This document shows positions 10,170-22,614 of a stretch of 64,000 nucleotides of DNA, piece after piece. Source of the DNA: Anaeramoeba flamelloides (Eukaryota > Metamonada > Anaeramoebidae); assembly GCA_027625915.1 (NCBI GenBank), contig JANTQA010000057.1, forward strand, positions 6,696,001 to 6,760,000, written 5' to 3'. Numbering within the stretch: the first letter of the stretch is position 1; each line of letters begins with the position of its first letter. A program made the translations under genes and the position numbers. A model generated the notes under the pieces. That model saw only the letters and a program-made list of their open reading frames with translations. It had not been told where the DNA came from and made no database searches.

Positions 10170-13100
10170 TTAATTTTTTTTTGAATGAAAAATTTTATCA
10201 ATTTTCATTAATTCACCTACTAAAGTTAAGATCATTTTGTCTTTAACCTCTACGATATCCTCTGGAAGCAAGAACACGGACCCACCTAATTTCCGAGTCA
10301 AAGTTATTGCGTATCTGGCATTTTTCAAAGCCGCTTGGTCATTTCTGCCGTGTGTCACGTATTTGTAATTGACTGATTTTGGGCTAATTGAGTAGATCAA
10401 ATCGATAATAAATATACCTGTCGATAAGGTGACATCTCTGAAGTTAATTATTTGCTGGAAATTTTTGGAACCCTTTTTTGAAGATGATTCGACTTTTTTA
10501 TTTGCCCACTGTACAAGATGCGTGTCATTAATTTTGAAGCCCTCCAAAACTTGTAAATTTTTTAAAATGTTCATGACATCGTATCGCATTAATTGCCAAA
10601 TCAAGCCTAAAACGAATTTTTTATTTGTGTCGATAATATCGCGTGCGCTTGTTGTGATCTTTAAGCCCAGTTTCCGTGCTGACTGTATGCTCTGTTCACA
10701 GTTGACGACCTTTTCAAATACATTTATGCCTTCCATTTTGATTTTTTTCCAGTTCACGATCTTCTTGGGGCCAATTTTATCGATCACCTGGCAGAGTATT
10801 AGCCCGTCTTTCAGATCTTCGTACAGATGGTATACATTCGGCTTCACCCCAAGTGAGTTGATCCACAGCCTAAAGCTTCTTTCCTCTCTGGTTTCTGTTT
10901 GCAAAACTCTTCTCGACTGAAGCTGCAGCCGCTTTTGTGATTCCAGGCCAGTTCTGATTTCGAACAGATGCGCTAAAAACGCCAAGTTGAGCTTTTCGTT
11001 GCCAGCTGCGATGCTTTCATGCGAAAGAAACTGGGTGGCGTGTATTTTTTTTGCATATTTAACTACCAAGTGTGCTCTTTTCTCCAGGCTTTCTGTTTCA
11101 AAAAACGGTTTAATGGGGCATTCATCTGGGGCAACCTGGCTCAGCAAAAGCGCATAAATTGTAGAATCGGTAAACTCCGTGCCGAATTTATTTACCTTCT
11201 TTTTGATATTAATTGTTTTTAAATGATAGTTTACCCATCGCAATAGGATTTCTTCAGGCGCCATTTTCATTAGCACTTGAATATTTTCTGATTTGTTGCA
11301 AAGAACAAACAATTCAGGGTGTGATTTTAAATTAATTCTTGAAAATAGGCCCTGTTTAATTATTTCCCATGTCATGTGGATACATGCTTGAAGATCTCCG
11401 TCTAATAGAGCCTTTGGTTCAATTTCAAATGCTTGGCATCCTATTGCCTTTGCCGAATTGATGCACAGTGTATGATTTTCCAGCTTTGATAACCTAATTT
11501 CATTAACAATAATATCTTCTTCATCATCATCGCCGCCATCTATTTGACTTTTATTTTTGTTGCTGCTGCTGCTGCTGCTGATGTTGTTATTGCTATTATC
11601 ATTATTATTTTGATTTTTGTTTTTAATAACTTGTGAATTATCATTAAAATGGTTTAATACCCGTTCATCAATTGTATTTGGAAAGCACTTGTTAATCAAT
11701 TTACACAACAATATACCATTTTCAACTGCCATGCTTAAATCGCTCGTTTTGACGCCGATTGGCAAAATACCTTTTAATTCAAGATCCGAACTTAATTCAG
11801 AGTTTATATATTTGATTAGCATCCTTTCCAAAAGAGACATTTTCCTATTTGAAGAAATTAGTTGATTATCCGACAATTGCTTGCCTCTTTGGATTTGATC
11901 CTTGGGCAAATTTAACGCATCTTCGAGTTGTTGTTTCAATTTTTCGATTTGCTTTTCCAATAATGAAACTTGATTTTTTAAATCCAAATTCTCACGGGAT
12001 AAGCCGGCTTGTAAATTTTCCAATTTTGATAATTCCTTTTTTAAAGTTTTTTTTTCTTTATAATTCGTCTTGAGTTTTTCTTTAGCTATTTTTAATAATT
12101 CCTCAAATTTGGAATACTTCTCAAAGAGAATTTTCCTTCTTTGCTCCTTTAATTCCATTTTCTTTTTTAACTTTCCAATTTCTTTTTTCATTTTCTTCGC
12201 TTCAATCGAATTTTCCTTCTTCAACCGATGGAGCTCGTCGTTATATTGCTTTCTTAATTTGGCATCCTTTTCGATTTTGCTTTTATAAATTTGTAACCGA
12301 TCTTCGATCTTCTTTCGATGTGATTGCAATAATTTGATTTCTTCTTCTTTGAACGTTAATCTTTTGCTTAGCAATCTTATATCCTTTTTCAACTTTGATA
12401 TCTCATGCAATTTCTCCTTCAGCAATTTTTTATTTTCCTGTTGGATAAGCTCCAATTCCCGTTGGTGTTCAATTTTTAAATTATTGATTTCAGATCTTAG
12501 GTAAAGAATGTTTTGATTTAATTTTTCATCATCATTGTCGTTATGTTTATTGTCGTTATCATCATCATTGTTCTGGGTATTGATTAATTCTTCAAGCTGC
12601 TTTTGTAAAATTTCCAAATTTTCTTGTAAATTTTTGTTTGTTTGGTTAAGCTTGGAATTTTCTTTATTTAATTGTAAATTTTCGCTTAATTGGGTGGCAT
12701 TGTTTTTTTTCAAGACATTCAATGTCTTTTCAAGCTCCTTTTTCAATGTTTCTGCTCTTTCCCTTTTCTGCCTTTCCTTTAATGACTGTTCTTCTTTGTC
12801 CTTTAGCTTCTCCTCCAAAATGGAAATTTGATCATTAAAATAGTTAATCTGCACTTTATGTTGATCCTTCAATCGGGTGGTTTCCTCTTTCAAGGTATTG
12901 ATTTTGTTTTTGTAATTATCCAGGTGATGCTGCTTTGATTCGTTGCATTCAGTTAGCCCCTGCTGATATTGCTTGGATTGGAATTTGAGATCGTTGATCT
13001 CTAATTCATATTTTTGTCTTAATTTGTATGCGTCTTGCTCCTTTTCCTTCAATACTCTTTTAATTTTTTCTTCCATTTTTTCCTTCTGCCTATTAAATAA

Positions 13101-16100
13101 CTGATCCCTTTCTTCGATTTTTTCTAAGAAATCGTTTTTTAAATCAACCTTTTCTTGAATTAATTCTAATTTTGCCTTTTGCCATTCGTTTTTTAACTTT
13201 TTTAAATCTCTTTCATGGTCACTAATTGTTTGCTTATTGGCTTCTTCTAATTTGCTATTCATATTTTTTAATGTCCCATTTTGCTTTTTTAATTCGTTTT
13301 CCCTATTTTTTGCATTTTGCAATTCAAGTTCTAATCTTGATTTTAAATCTTCAATGGCTATCCTTTCCTTATTTTCTTCGCCCAGCGATAATTCAGAACT
13401 TCTTAATAAATTTTCTAAAGACACCCTTCGTTCGTTTTCCAATTTTAACTTCCTTCCACTTTCAGCTAATTCGTCGCGTAATTCAGATATTTCAGTTGTT
13501 AGTGAGTTTTTCAAGTCATACAATTGGGTAATCCGATATTGGAAAAAGATTAAATACGTCAAATATAAAATCCTCCTTTTGTTTGGTGTTTCCTCGCTTG
13601 AAATAAATACAATGTCATTCGTTTCAACACTTGGTGATAATTGAATTGATTCATTCAAACTGGAAAAGAAATTTGATTCGTCATAAAGAGTCGAACCGAT
13701 AGATTTTAGCGCTAATTCGGTATCTTTGAACATTGGATCATCCGGATAAATAGAATCATTCATGGAAAAATCGTTTTTTCCCTTTTTTTCTTGCTGTTGT
13801 TTATTTCCCTTGGATGTTAATTGATTGTTTTCTTTCTCATTTTTGTTTTTTTTATAATTCTCAACTAAGACAATAATCGATTCATATGTTTTTGCATTTT
13901 GAAGACTTAATTGCTCCAGCCAATAATTCTGTAATTTTAATTCCTCTAATTGCTTTTGTAAATTTTCAGTTTGTTGAATGAACTCCTCATTATCATTGAT
14001 TTTTTCTTTTAAAGATTTTATAGTCTTTTTGAATTGAATGTTTTCATTTGATAAATCAATATTATCATTCTCTAATTCAGCTATTTATTTTCGTGTTTTT
14101 TTTTTTTTTTTTGTAATGTTAATTATTATTATGATTGTTTTTATACAAAATTATTGGAATTAAAATTAATAATGTATTATTCTTTTGGTGTGTTTGTTTC
14201 TTTTTTTTTTTAATTTTAGGAATTTATTATTTTTTTAAATTTTGAATTTATTTTTTTTAAAAAAAATTCAGTTTTAAATTTCTCATTCATTTTCATGTTA
14301 ATGGATATTTTATTCAAGTTAATTTTTAAATTTATTTATATTTTCCCTGTATTAATTCAAGAATTGGCCTTATTATACTGGTAAATTCAATAAAAACTCT
14401 ATTTTTTCAATTTTCTAATTTTTTTTTTATTAAAGAAGTGTAAATTATACACTAAGATACCCTTTTATTAAATTTCCTTTCAAAAATAAAAATATAAAAT
14501 CATATATTTCACAATTATTAATCAACGAAAATAAATTCAAACTTTCATGATTTAAAATTAATTGCTTGATATTTGTTTCTTTTAATTTGTTTTGGAATAT
14601 TAATCTATTGTTTTCATAGGAAGGCAAGTTATGCCTAAAAAAAAAATTCAATTTTTTCTATTTTCTCATTTTTTCGTTTATAAATTAGAAAAAAAATCTT
14701 TAATGTTGAATTCTAATTGATTAATTGGATAATACTTTTTTTTATTTTGTTTATTTCCATTAATAATAATTGTTTGTCTTTTTTTTTTTTTTTTTTGTAT
14801 TATTATTATATTTACAATCCTTTGATTTTTTAAGAAAATGAAAAAAATCAAAATATAATTCTTTGATTGAGAAAAAAAAGTAAATTAAAAATTAAAAAAA
14901 TAAAAAGTTTCTCTTGTGATCGTCAATTTTTAGATACAGATAAAATTAAAGTATTATTTTGTGTTTTTTTTTTTTATATACCTTTTTAGTAAGATTGTTT
15001 AAATTTAATAAAGTGTTCAAATTTAAATTTATGATGAATTATTTAAATTGAAATCGTTGTGTTTTTTTATTTTACAATTATCAATTCAAATTAAAAATTG
15101 AATAAATTAAGAAATGAGAATATAATGTCTAAATATTTTAATCCTTAAAAAAAAAATAAATAAATAAATATTAAGATAACATTTTTTTTGTTTTTCTTTC
15201 TTTTCGTTCTATTATGTTTCATTTTTAGTATTTTGACTATTAAAACCAATAGTTAATCAATCTATATTTTATTTTATGAATGTGTTTATCCGATTAAGAT
15301 GGGATTACTAAAACAAATTAATTGAATTTCTTTCAGAATATTAATAATAACTGTTAAATTTAAACCTTGAAATTTTAGAAATCACAGAAACCACAAAAAT
15401 TACCAAAAAAGAGTTTGATTGGTTTTCTGGATTATAGTAGACTTGGGGGGGATGTATTTGAAAACAATTTCTTGAGACTTAATTTGGATCAACTTCATTG
15501 AACTTTTAGGTTAAAAATAGTAATTTTAATAATTTAAATTTGTAGGAATAATCTGTTTTGGGGTAAAAATTCTAATTCTAATAAATTCAAATAACTGTTT
15601 GAAAAATTTTTGCTTCCTTTTTAATTTTGGAAATTTTTTTACCTTAGCTTTGAATAAAACACTTTATTGGTTTAAGTGTGTAAAAACTTTGTTTAGTTTA
15701 GTTTTCCTTCCAAAATATTTTTTTACAAGAACTGTTTTACATGCAGGGTTTAACAACTTTTTTTGCAATCGGAATTCAAAGTATTGTGTGTTCTTATCGG
15801 GGTTTGGTGGTTTGGTAAATCTCAAAAATTTTTATTAAGAGAGATCTAAGAAGGAAAAAATGTCAAAAGATTTCTAAATTTCTCAGCCTCGTATGAAAAA
15901 ATGAAAAAAGAGGGTTGGCAAAAATCGACTTTTTGAAAAAATTTACTTCTATGTAATTTTTTGAAACCCTTACACATTGTTGAGGATTTTCTATGGTTTT
16001 TTTATTTTTTCATGAGTTGTGCCGAGAAGGTTTTAAAAAATGACATTAAAGGTCAAAAAGGAGAAAAGTAAAAATTTTGGATAACTAATTCTTTGTTATT

Positions 16101-18915
16101 TTAAAAACAAAGTGATTTTTGAATCGTGATACAGTAATTGATTTGATATTGTATTAAATCCTCTAAAATTAAGCACTTCCAAAAATTGAAAGATCATTTT
16201 TTCTCAGCCGACAGATTATTTTTTTTTTAAATAAAAAAAATTGACTAAATTTTTTCAAATTTAATTTCCAAAAGATCCTTGTATGAAAAATTCTTCAAAA
16301 CTTTTTCCACAAAACCTCAACACAATTTTCATTGATAACAACAAATTGGGTTTTGATAGAAACGATCCAAACAAAAAAATTTTATCAAAAAAGCACAAAA
16401 AAATGTGAAGTGTGTTTGGCATTAATCATGTTGTTCCAAAAACAATTTGAGAGACACTCTCCTCTTAGTCATGTTAGGAAGATTTAATTGAAGGGAAAGC
16501 AAAAAGAACCAAAAAAAAATAAGCAAAAATCACAACCCCTTTGTTAATTAATACAGTCGTCCCAGCCCTACAGTGAAAATTTATAAGACCCTGAAATTGA
16601 TTTTCTATTCTGAAATTTTTTTTTGTATAGTAGGGGAAAAAATACCGGACATGAAAAAAATCCCGGACAATATTTTTAATTGTGAGTATTAGTAAAATTT
16701 TTGTCTAATTTCAATGAAATCCTTATTATAAATAACCAATTTTTTTATGAGATTAGTAATAAACCTACCTAAAGTCCATCAAAGTAAGGTGTCTCTAGAA
16801 TACTCGAGTAATTGTTTGATAGCCATATGTTGATCAACTTATTTTGAAAAACAATCGAGTTTTATTGAGGTTTACTAGAGTTTGGAAAATGATAATTTTT
16901 CTTCTTGTTTTTTTGATTGATTGAATGGTGTTTTGAACAAGTGTGATTTCATCAATCATCATTCTAATAAGTGGGGGAGTTATAATTGAAAAAGTTCGAT
17001 TCTTAAAAAAAGGAATTTGATTGTAAATAAATGAAATTACACAATAATTTTACTAATATTCACAATTAAAAATCTTGTCCGGGATTTTTTTCATGTCCGG
17101 TATTTTTTTCACTGCTCTACAACAAAGCGTAAAATGGTTATGAAAGTTCATCATAAACCATAAAATTTATAATACAAGATTAAAAATAAGTTATTCATTT
17201 TTTGGTTTTGGAAACTGACAAGCAAATCCATTAAAAAAACTTATCATAATGTGGATCTTCAATTTCCAAAATTGTTAAAATCTCAGGTTTGTACATTTCA
17301 AAAACAATGATCAAAAAATACTTTCAATTTTCCATGGTTTCTGTGATTTCTGTGATTTCTGTGATTTCTGTGATTTCTTTTCTTGAGAAAATTTGATTTT
17401 TGTTTTGGTTTTTACAATGTAAAAAATAACTCAAATGCAATAAGAGAAGTTTAAATTTATATCTTATGATTGAAATTGAATTTTATATTTCATAAAAACA
17501 CAATTTTATACTAGACAACCAATTTCTATGTCTTATGATATTTCTCGGTCGGATTGGAACGGATTAATTGTTTGTGGAGACAATGTAACAATTCAAAATA
17601 ACCCAATGGTCAAAAATAATTGGCAATGTGATCTTTTAAAGTTAGTGCTATTTATTGAGAAGTGTTTTTAAATTTCAAAAATCGTGATTATTTTTCGTTT
17701 TTCCTTTTCTCGATCCTGAGCAAGGTGATTGGGTTCAGGTATCTCAAATTTTCTTGTTCATTTTTCATTTAAAAAATTACATAAAAGGTTTTTTTGATCC
17801 AAATTGGAGAATATTTTAAAGATCCTGAGTTTACATTTTAAATGAGATTGGAACAAAAGGTGTTGAGACTATTTGTTGAATTGCAAACGAAGTCCTTAAA
17901 GATTTGCAAAAATGGAAATTTCCTTTGAATTATTATTAACTTTTTTTGAAATTTATCATTATGAAAAACTCCCCTCAAAACTATATTCTGTGATCTCGAT
18001 CCCATTTGATATTGCGAAAGTTCCTTACCGTTTTACTGAATTCATAGATCGGACACAAAATTTATTTCTCCTTAATTAGAATTTTTTTTTTTTTTTTTTT
18101 CAAATTACAAAAAACTTTTGATTCAAACAAAAGAGGTAAATTGAAAATTAAAGTCTTTCACGAATTTCTTCTCAATAAACAATTTCTGAAAATTGAAAAG
18201 GAAATTGACAAAAAGTTAATTTTTTCTTAAAGTGAGAAGATGCAAAAAATAAAACAAAAAAAAAAATAAAAAAAATTTTCTTTTTACTTTTTCCGATTCT
18301 TTCTTGTGATAATTGTTGTTGAAGCTTATGTTGTATCTTTTTTAATTGTTCAAGCTGTTGTGTAGTATGTTGGAATTGTTCCAGTTTTTCTTTTAGCTCT
18401 TGTGTTTCCGTTGTCACTTTCTTTTCTTTCCTTATTTCGTTCCTTAATTTCTCGTTAATCTCCTCTGTTTTGATCACCTGTGACAAATACTTTTGGTTGT
18501 CTTCATTTGCTAAACCCAGCTTTTCCATTAGGAATTCATTTCTTTTCTCGAATTCTGTAATATAAATTTCCAGTTCTTCGATTTGTTCGCGTAGATCTTG
18601 TTTTTCTTGTTTATCAAAATCAAAACTCTGATCTAATTTTTCATAATGGCGTATTCTTTTCTTGAGTCTCTGATTTTCTTCATGAACCTGCATACCAGTA
18701 GATGCTAAGAGTTTGATTTGTTCTTCTTGTAATTCAAGTTCCTTGTATAACTGTTCAAGTTCTTCTTTTTCGATTTTGGCTTTTTTTTTCTTTTTGTTAT
18801 GGGATTTTGTGCCACTCAAATCTTGGTTCTCCTTTGAATATCTTTGGTTTTGTTCTTTTAAATTATGAAGGTTATCATCGTTACTAAACTTTTTCGTTGT
18901 TTTTTGTGTTGTCAT
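10170..18915 (-). CDS. Coiled-coil protein with C-terminal four-CH fimbrin/plastin core
   Basis: Two exons on the minus strand: 18915-18288 and 14080-10170. Donor GTAAAA at 18287 and acceptor AAATAG at 14081 join a leftover A to CT, keeping frame; the model gives about 1512 residues. Residues 1-950 are almost continuous heptad coiled coil, Glu/Lys/Leu/Gln-rich, with one Asn/Asp insert. From about residue 955 four calponin-homology domains follow, in the arrangement of fimbrin/plastin: two tandem actin-binding pairs, each domain with its GILLCKLINKCFP- or GLILCQVIDKIGP-like helix and a Trp-rich final helix (MTWEIIKQ, LIWQLMRYD). Fimbrins bundle F-actin; they normally carry an N-terminal EF-hand pair, which is absent here and replaced by the coiled coil. 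The family assignment of the CH region is strong. That exon 1 belongs to the same gene is inference, from matching phase, matching coiled-coil character and the absence of another partner. Likely a cortical or filament-crosslinking actin protein. Confidence 0.8.
14445..14651 (-). pseudogene. Exon-like coding relic, related to 7465-7683
   Basis: The minus-strand frame is preceded by a T-run plus AG and encodes HNLPSYENNRLIFQNKL, then NLFSLINNCEIYDFIFLFL. It is similar to the relic at 7465-7683. Entry and exit phases do not match the fimbrin exons around it, so it is not a cassette exon of that gene as read. Family unknown. Confidence 0.35.
16625..17124. mobile_element. MITE with ~75-bp inverted arms (family 4, CCGGACATG motif)
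   Basis: The left arm, about 16629-16702, carries AAAAAATACCGGACATG, then AAATCCCGGACAATATTTTT and the GAGTATTAGTAAAATT word. The right arm, about 17038-17122, is its reverse complement with few differences. The outer edge reads CAGTG on the right end reversed, reminiscent of Tc1/mariner-type termini. The 340-bp centre has no frame. It lies within an inferred intron. Confidence 0.8.
17336..17380. repeat. 9-bp tandem repeat (TTTCTGTGA)n
   Basis: Four to five head-to-tail copies of TTTCTGTGA adjoin the right end of the possible composite element. Confidence 0.8.
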
Positions 18916-20233
18916 TTCGAATTTGAATGATAAATAATTGATTTGTTATTTTGCTTATGATTTTTTTGTTTTTTCCAAAAAAAAAAAAAAAAAAGATGAA
19001 AAGAAAAGAGAGATATTAAAGTGAATTTTTTTGTTTCGACTTTTCTTTTTCGTTTAAGTGTGGGGGTTCTTAAGAATTTTTCTGGTTTTTCTCAAACAAA
19101 AATCAAAAGAAATTAAGAAATAAAAAAAAAATGAAAATGTCAATTTATTATTTAGGATAAAATTTGACTTCTTATTACCTTAAAAAACGAATTCGTATTG
19201 TCTGAAAAGAAGAACACACTTATATTTTTCTTTCTTTTTTTACATTTTTCTTTTTTTTTTGTTTATTTGATCTTACCGAACTTTTATTTATTTTTGACAA
19301 ATTGGAAGGAATTCAAACATATAGAAAATACGTTAATGATTAAAATTCAATTTTACTAATTAACTGTATCTTATCCAAGCTAAGTCGAAACAAAAATAAA
19401 TTTCGCAAAAGTCGAAGGAAAATCATTAATTTTTCTCTTAAAGTGAATAAAAAAGAATTTCACTATTTTCTTTTTCTAAGACAAAATTCTAAAATTCAAT
19501 AAATGTATTCTACTTTTGGAAAAGATCAATTGATTTCAAGAGAAGAAAGTTAACAAGTTGATAAAAAATTCACCACTTCTTTGCTATTAACTCCCTAAAT
19601 TATTTAGATCTTATAGTAAATTCTTAGCTAACCTCTACTGAAGGAAAATTTAAAAATTACAAGAATCAATAAAATGATTTTAAGTGTAAAACGGTAATAA
19701 AAATGAAAAAGTTTTCTAATATTTTATTACTTATTTTTTCTTTGAAAGAAAAGATAAGTACAAAAGCTTGGATAGACAGTTTTGGAATTTAAATAGAATT
19801 CAAAATCTGAAAGGAAATAAAAATTTAAGTAATTTCAATTTTCCCAAATTTAAATTGAATATTTCAAGTGTAAATTGACTTTTTTTGGTTTTTTGTTACT
19901 CTTTTTTTTTCTATCCATTTAAAAATGGATTTAAGAGAACAACATGATATATTAATCAAGTTGTAATAATTTTAATTTGAAATGTCTTGCTTAATCATTG
20001 AAAAATAAGTTAAATATTATTTGAAATTTTTTTGATTTTTACAACCATTTTCCAATTAAAATCAATGTAATTATTCTTTTATATTTTTGGAAAATATTTC
20101 AGGTATGATTAACTGCGTAAATATACTTGATTTCTTCCCTTTTTTTTAAAAAAAAAATAAATCCCATTCAATGATAAAAATATTCAAACGTCTAAGGGAT
20201 TAGAGTTATTTCTGTATTTATTTGATATAATAT
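18916..20233. other. AT-rich 5' flank of the coiled-coil fimbrin gene
   Basis: No gene seen. The region immediately upstream of the ATG at 18915 must hold the promoter, but nothing specific can be called. Confidence 0.4.
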
Positions 20234-20816
20234 ATATAAACTCCATTTCACTCAAAGTAGCCAAGCTAAAAATGAAAAAGTCGCTTTATTTTTAAGAATC
20301 AACCAAACTTTTATTATTTAGAAATACGAGAAATAATAAACTTCATATAAGAGACCATAATTATAAAAGAAACCCCTGAACAAACCATAAATTTTAAAAA
20401 AAAAAAATATTAAAAAATTTTTTGTGCCCCATTCATTGTAACGTCTCATGCAAAATTCTCAATTTCTTTAGGAAATTAAAATCCCTGATAAAAAGATTTT
20501 TTATCTGTAAATGTATGAATTTTAAAAGAACATACAAAGCTTAACTTTTCTTAATGTTTATTTCGTTTTCCAAACATTTTTTTTTTTCAAAGTTAATTTT
20601 TAAAAAAAAAAATAAAAAAGATAACAAGAAAAAAAAAAAAAAAAAAAAAAAAGCAAAAAGCAAAAAACAAAAAACACATAATTTTACAAAATGAGAAAAA
20701 ATGATTTTGATCTAAAAATTGAAAATTTTCGTTTGATAAGAGTAATGAATTAAACTCATAGAATGTCTTCCATTTCTTCAATAAAACTGGGCCCTTTTGA
20801 CTGAAAAAGAGTTTAT
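20234..20816 (-). mobile_element. MITE, family 2, inverted copy adjoining the Tc1-like transposon
   Basis: The left end TATAAACTCCATTTCACTCA is the reverse complement of the right end of the copy at 23154-23724. The right end reversed, TATAAACTCTTTTTCAGTCA, matches the left ends of the copies at 23154, 27934 and 39648. There is no gene inside; a long A-run spans 20632-20652. It is separated from the Tc1-like element only by a TA-rich palindrome (GTTTATATATATAAAC, 20811-20826). Confidence 0.75.
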
Positions 20817-21795
20817 ATATATAAACTGAATTTCAAAATGTGGGGCATAATTTTTTTTTTATGAAATTAAACTTGAGAAATTAATTAATGATTGTATCAT
20901 ATTGGTATTAGGATTATCAAACATATTTTATCTTAATTTTCAAAAATAGTCTTCTATTTTTCAAAAAATTTAAATTTTTTTCGTTTTCATTTTTTTATTT
21001 TTTTTTCCCCCTTTTTAAAATGAAACAAATTCAGAAAGAAATAAATGAAAGTATCAACAAACTCAAAATTGTTCAACTTCGAAATAGAGGCATTTCAAGA
21101 AGTAAAATTGCACAAAACTTGGGAATAACAATAAAGAAAGTTCGATATTGGGAACAAAAAATTTGAAATGAAAGGGTATTTAATCCTTTTTTAATTCAAT
21201 TGTTTTGATTTTATTTTAATTTTGTTTTTAAATTTTTTTAGAACACTAGACTTTACAAAATCAACAGGTAGAAAAAGAATAAAATCTGATGAAATTACTG
21301 AAATTGTCGAGAATGAAAAAAAAAAAAATAGAAAATTGAGTTGTGAAAAATTAGCAACATTTTTAAAAGAAACACGAGAAATTGAAATCAGTGCAACATC
21401 AGTTTGGAGGATTAGGAAATCTTTAAATTTTAAATATAAAGCTCCAAAAGTTAAACCAAAATTAACAGAACAAACAAAACAGAAAAGATTAAATTTCGCA
21501 CAATATCACATAGAAAATAATACAGATTGGAAAAAGGTTGTTTTTACAGATGAAACGTGGTTTTATTTAGAAAGTCTCAATGGGTTTATTTGGAGACAAT
21601 GGGGGGAAAATGAAGGTTATCTTTTTTTTTTTTTTTTTTTTTTTTTTTTCAATTGGATTCCTTAATAAGATTCATAGGTTGTGGATCACATCATTTTAAC
21701 TACGTGATCACGAAAAATTAAAATTGTCTAAAAATGACTTTTTTGATGACAACTTGTAAAACAAAGATCCAAACTTCTCAATCTTAATACCATAA

Positions 21796-21827
<32 letters not shown>

Positions 21828-22614
21828 CTTAATTTAATTTTGCTTTTTTGTAATTTTCTTTTTTCTTTTTTTAAAGATTCTGTTTTTCGCGAAAAGGAAA
21901 AGTATGGCAAAAAAATTATGTTTTTTGGTGGAATTAACTATAGTTGGATATCGACTTTAATTAAATGTCCAAAAATTGTTAATTCCGAAAGCTATCAAAA
22001 AAAGGTAATTTCGCGTTGTCGAGTGTTCACAGATATGGATAAAGAATTTGGAAAATGGAATTGGATATTGATGCAGGATGGTGCTCCTGCACATACATCG
22101 AGGTCCACAAAAGAATACTTATCAAAGAAATGTTCAGTTTTGGAAAATTGGCCTCCCAATTCGCCGGATCTCAATCCAATTGAGAATCTTTGGGGAATCA
22201 TGGGAAAAAGAATTAGTTTAGAAGCACCCAAAACTGAAAAAAAACTTGAAGCGATTGTTAGAAGAGTTTGGAAGAATATCGAATGGGGGGTTATTGAGAA
22301 TTTGGTTAGTTCAATGGAGAAAAGGTTAAGATTAGTTGTAGAACACAATGGAGAATCGATAAATGGACATTTTTAAAAATTTTCCATTTCAAAAAAGAAG
22401 GGCAAATTTTTTTTTGCGAATTTTGTATTTTTTTTTCTTTATTCTTTCAAATAATAAAATGATTTTAATACATACGTTTATATTTCTATTTGTTTCTTCT
22501 CTTCTATAAAACAGTTTAATAAAATGAATTTTATTTTTCAAAAAATTATGATTCGATGATATTTTTTCTCGTGAAAAATTTGCCCCAAATTTTGAAATTC
22601 AGTTTATATATATA
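20817..22614 (+). mobile_element. Tc1-like DNA transposon
   Basis: About 1.8 kb. The terminal inverted repeats start TATATAAACTGAATTTCAAA at the left and, reversed, the same at the right (about 22573-22610), followed by GGGGCA on both sides; they match over about 30 bp. The ends lie in TA-repeat DNA, consistent with TA target duplication. The interior carries a Tc1-family transposase gene in three exons. The right flank is a (TA)n run. Confidence 0.85.
21020..22376 (+). CDS. Tc1/mariner transposase (DD34E), probably degenerate
   Basis: Exon-like segments: 21020-21175 (N-terminal helix-turn-helix: RNRGISRSKIAQNLGITI), 21242-21615 and 21877-22376. The second intron (GTTATC...TTAAAG, with two long T-runs) joins G|AT in frame to give GENEDSVFREK. 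The catalytic triad is visible: Asp in VVFTDETWFYL, Asp in LMQDGAPAHTS, Glu in DLNPIENLWG. Thirty-four residues separate the second Asp from the Glu, so it is a Tc1-type DD34E enzyme that would cut and rejoin the element's inverted repeats. In the first exon the frame meets TGA at 21164-21166, just before the likely donor GTATTT, and the phase does not fit exon 2. This copy is therefore either inactive or spliced in a way I cannot see. Exons 2 and 3 are intact and well conserved, suggesting recent decay. Confidence 0.85.

Larger units (their letters stand above)
15365..17395. repeat. Possible composite element with AGAAATCACAG inverted ends
   Basis: TTTAGAAATCACAGAAACCA at about 15377 faces TGGTTTCTGTGATTTCTGTG at about 17336, a 2-kb span. 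Similar opposed words bound about 62830-63235 (GAGAAATCACAAAAATCACA and TTTTCTGTGATTTGTGTG). The family 4 MITE sits inside. Ends are short, so this is tentative. Confidence 0.35.
14081..18287 (-). other. 4.2-kb intron of the coiled-coil fimbrin gene, filled with repeats
   Basis: Inferred intron (GTAAAA...AAATAG). It holds an exon-like relic at 14445-14651, a MITE with CCGGACA-containing arms at 16625-17124, and flanking AGAAATCACAG-type inverted ends near 15380 and 17380. No exon inside fits the phase required by the flanking exons. Confidence 0.6.

Noticed and set aside
14445-14651. Cassette exon of the fimbrin-like gene
   Set aside because: Its entry and exit phases (two bases over) do not match the one-base phase of the flanking exons, so inclusion would break the protein.
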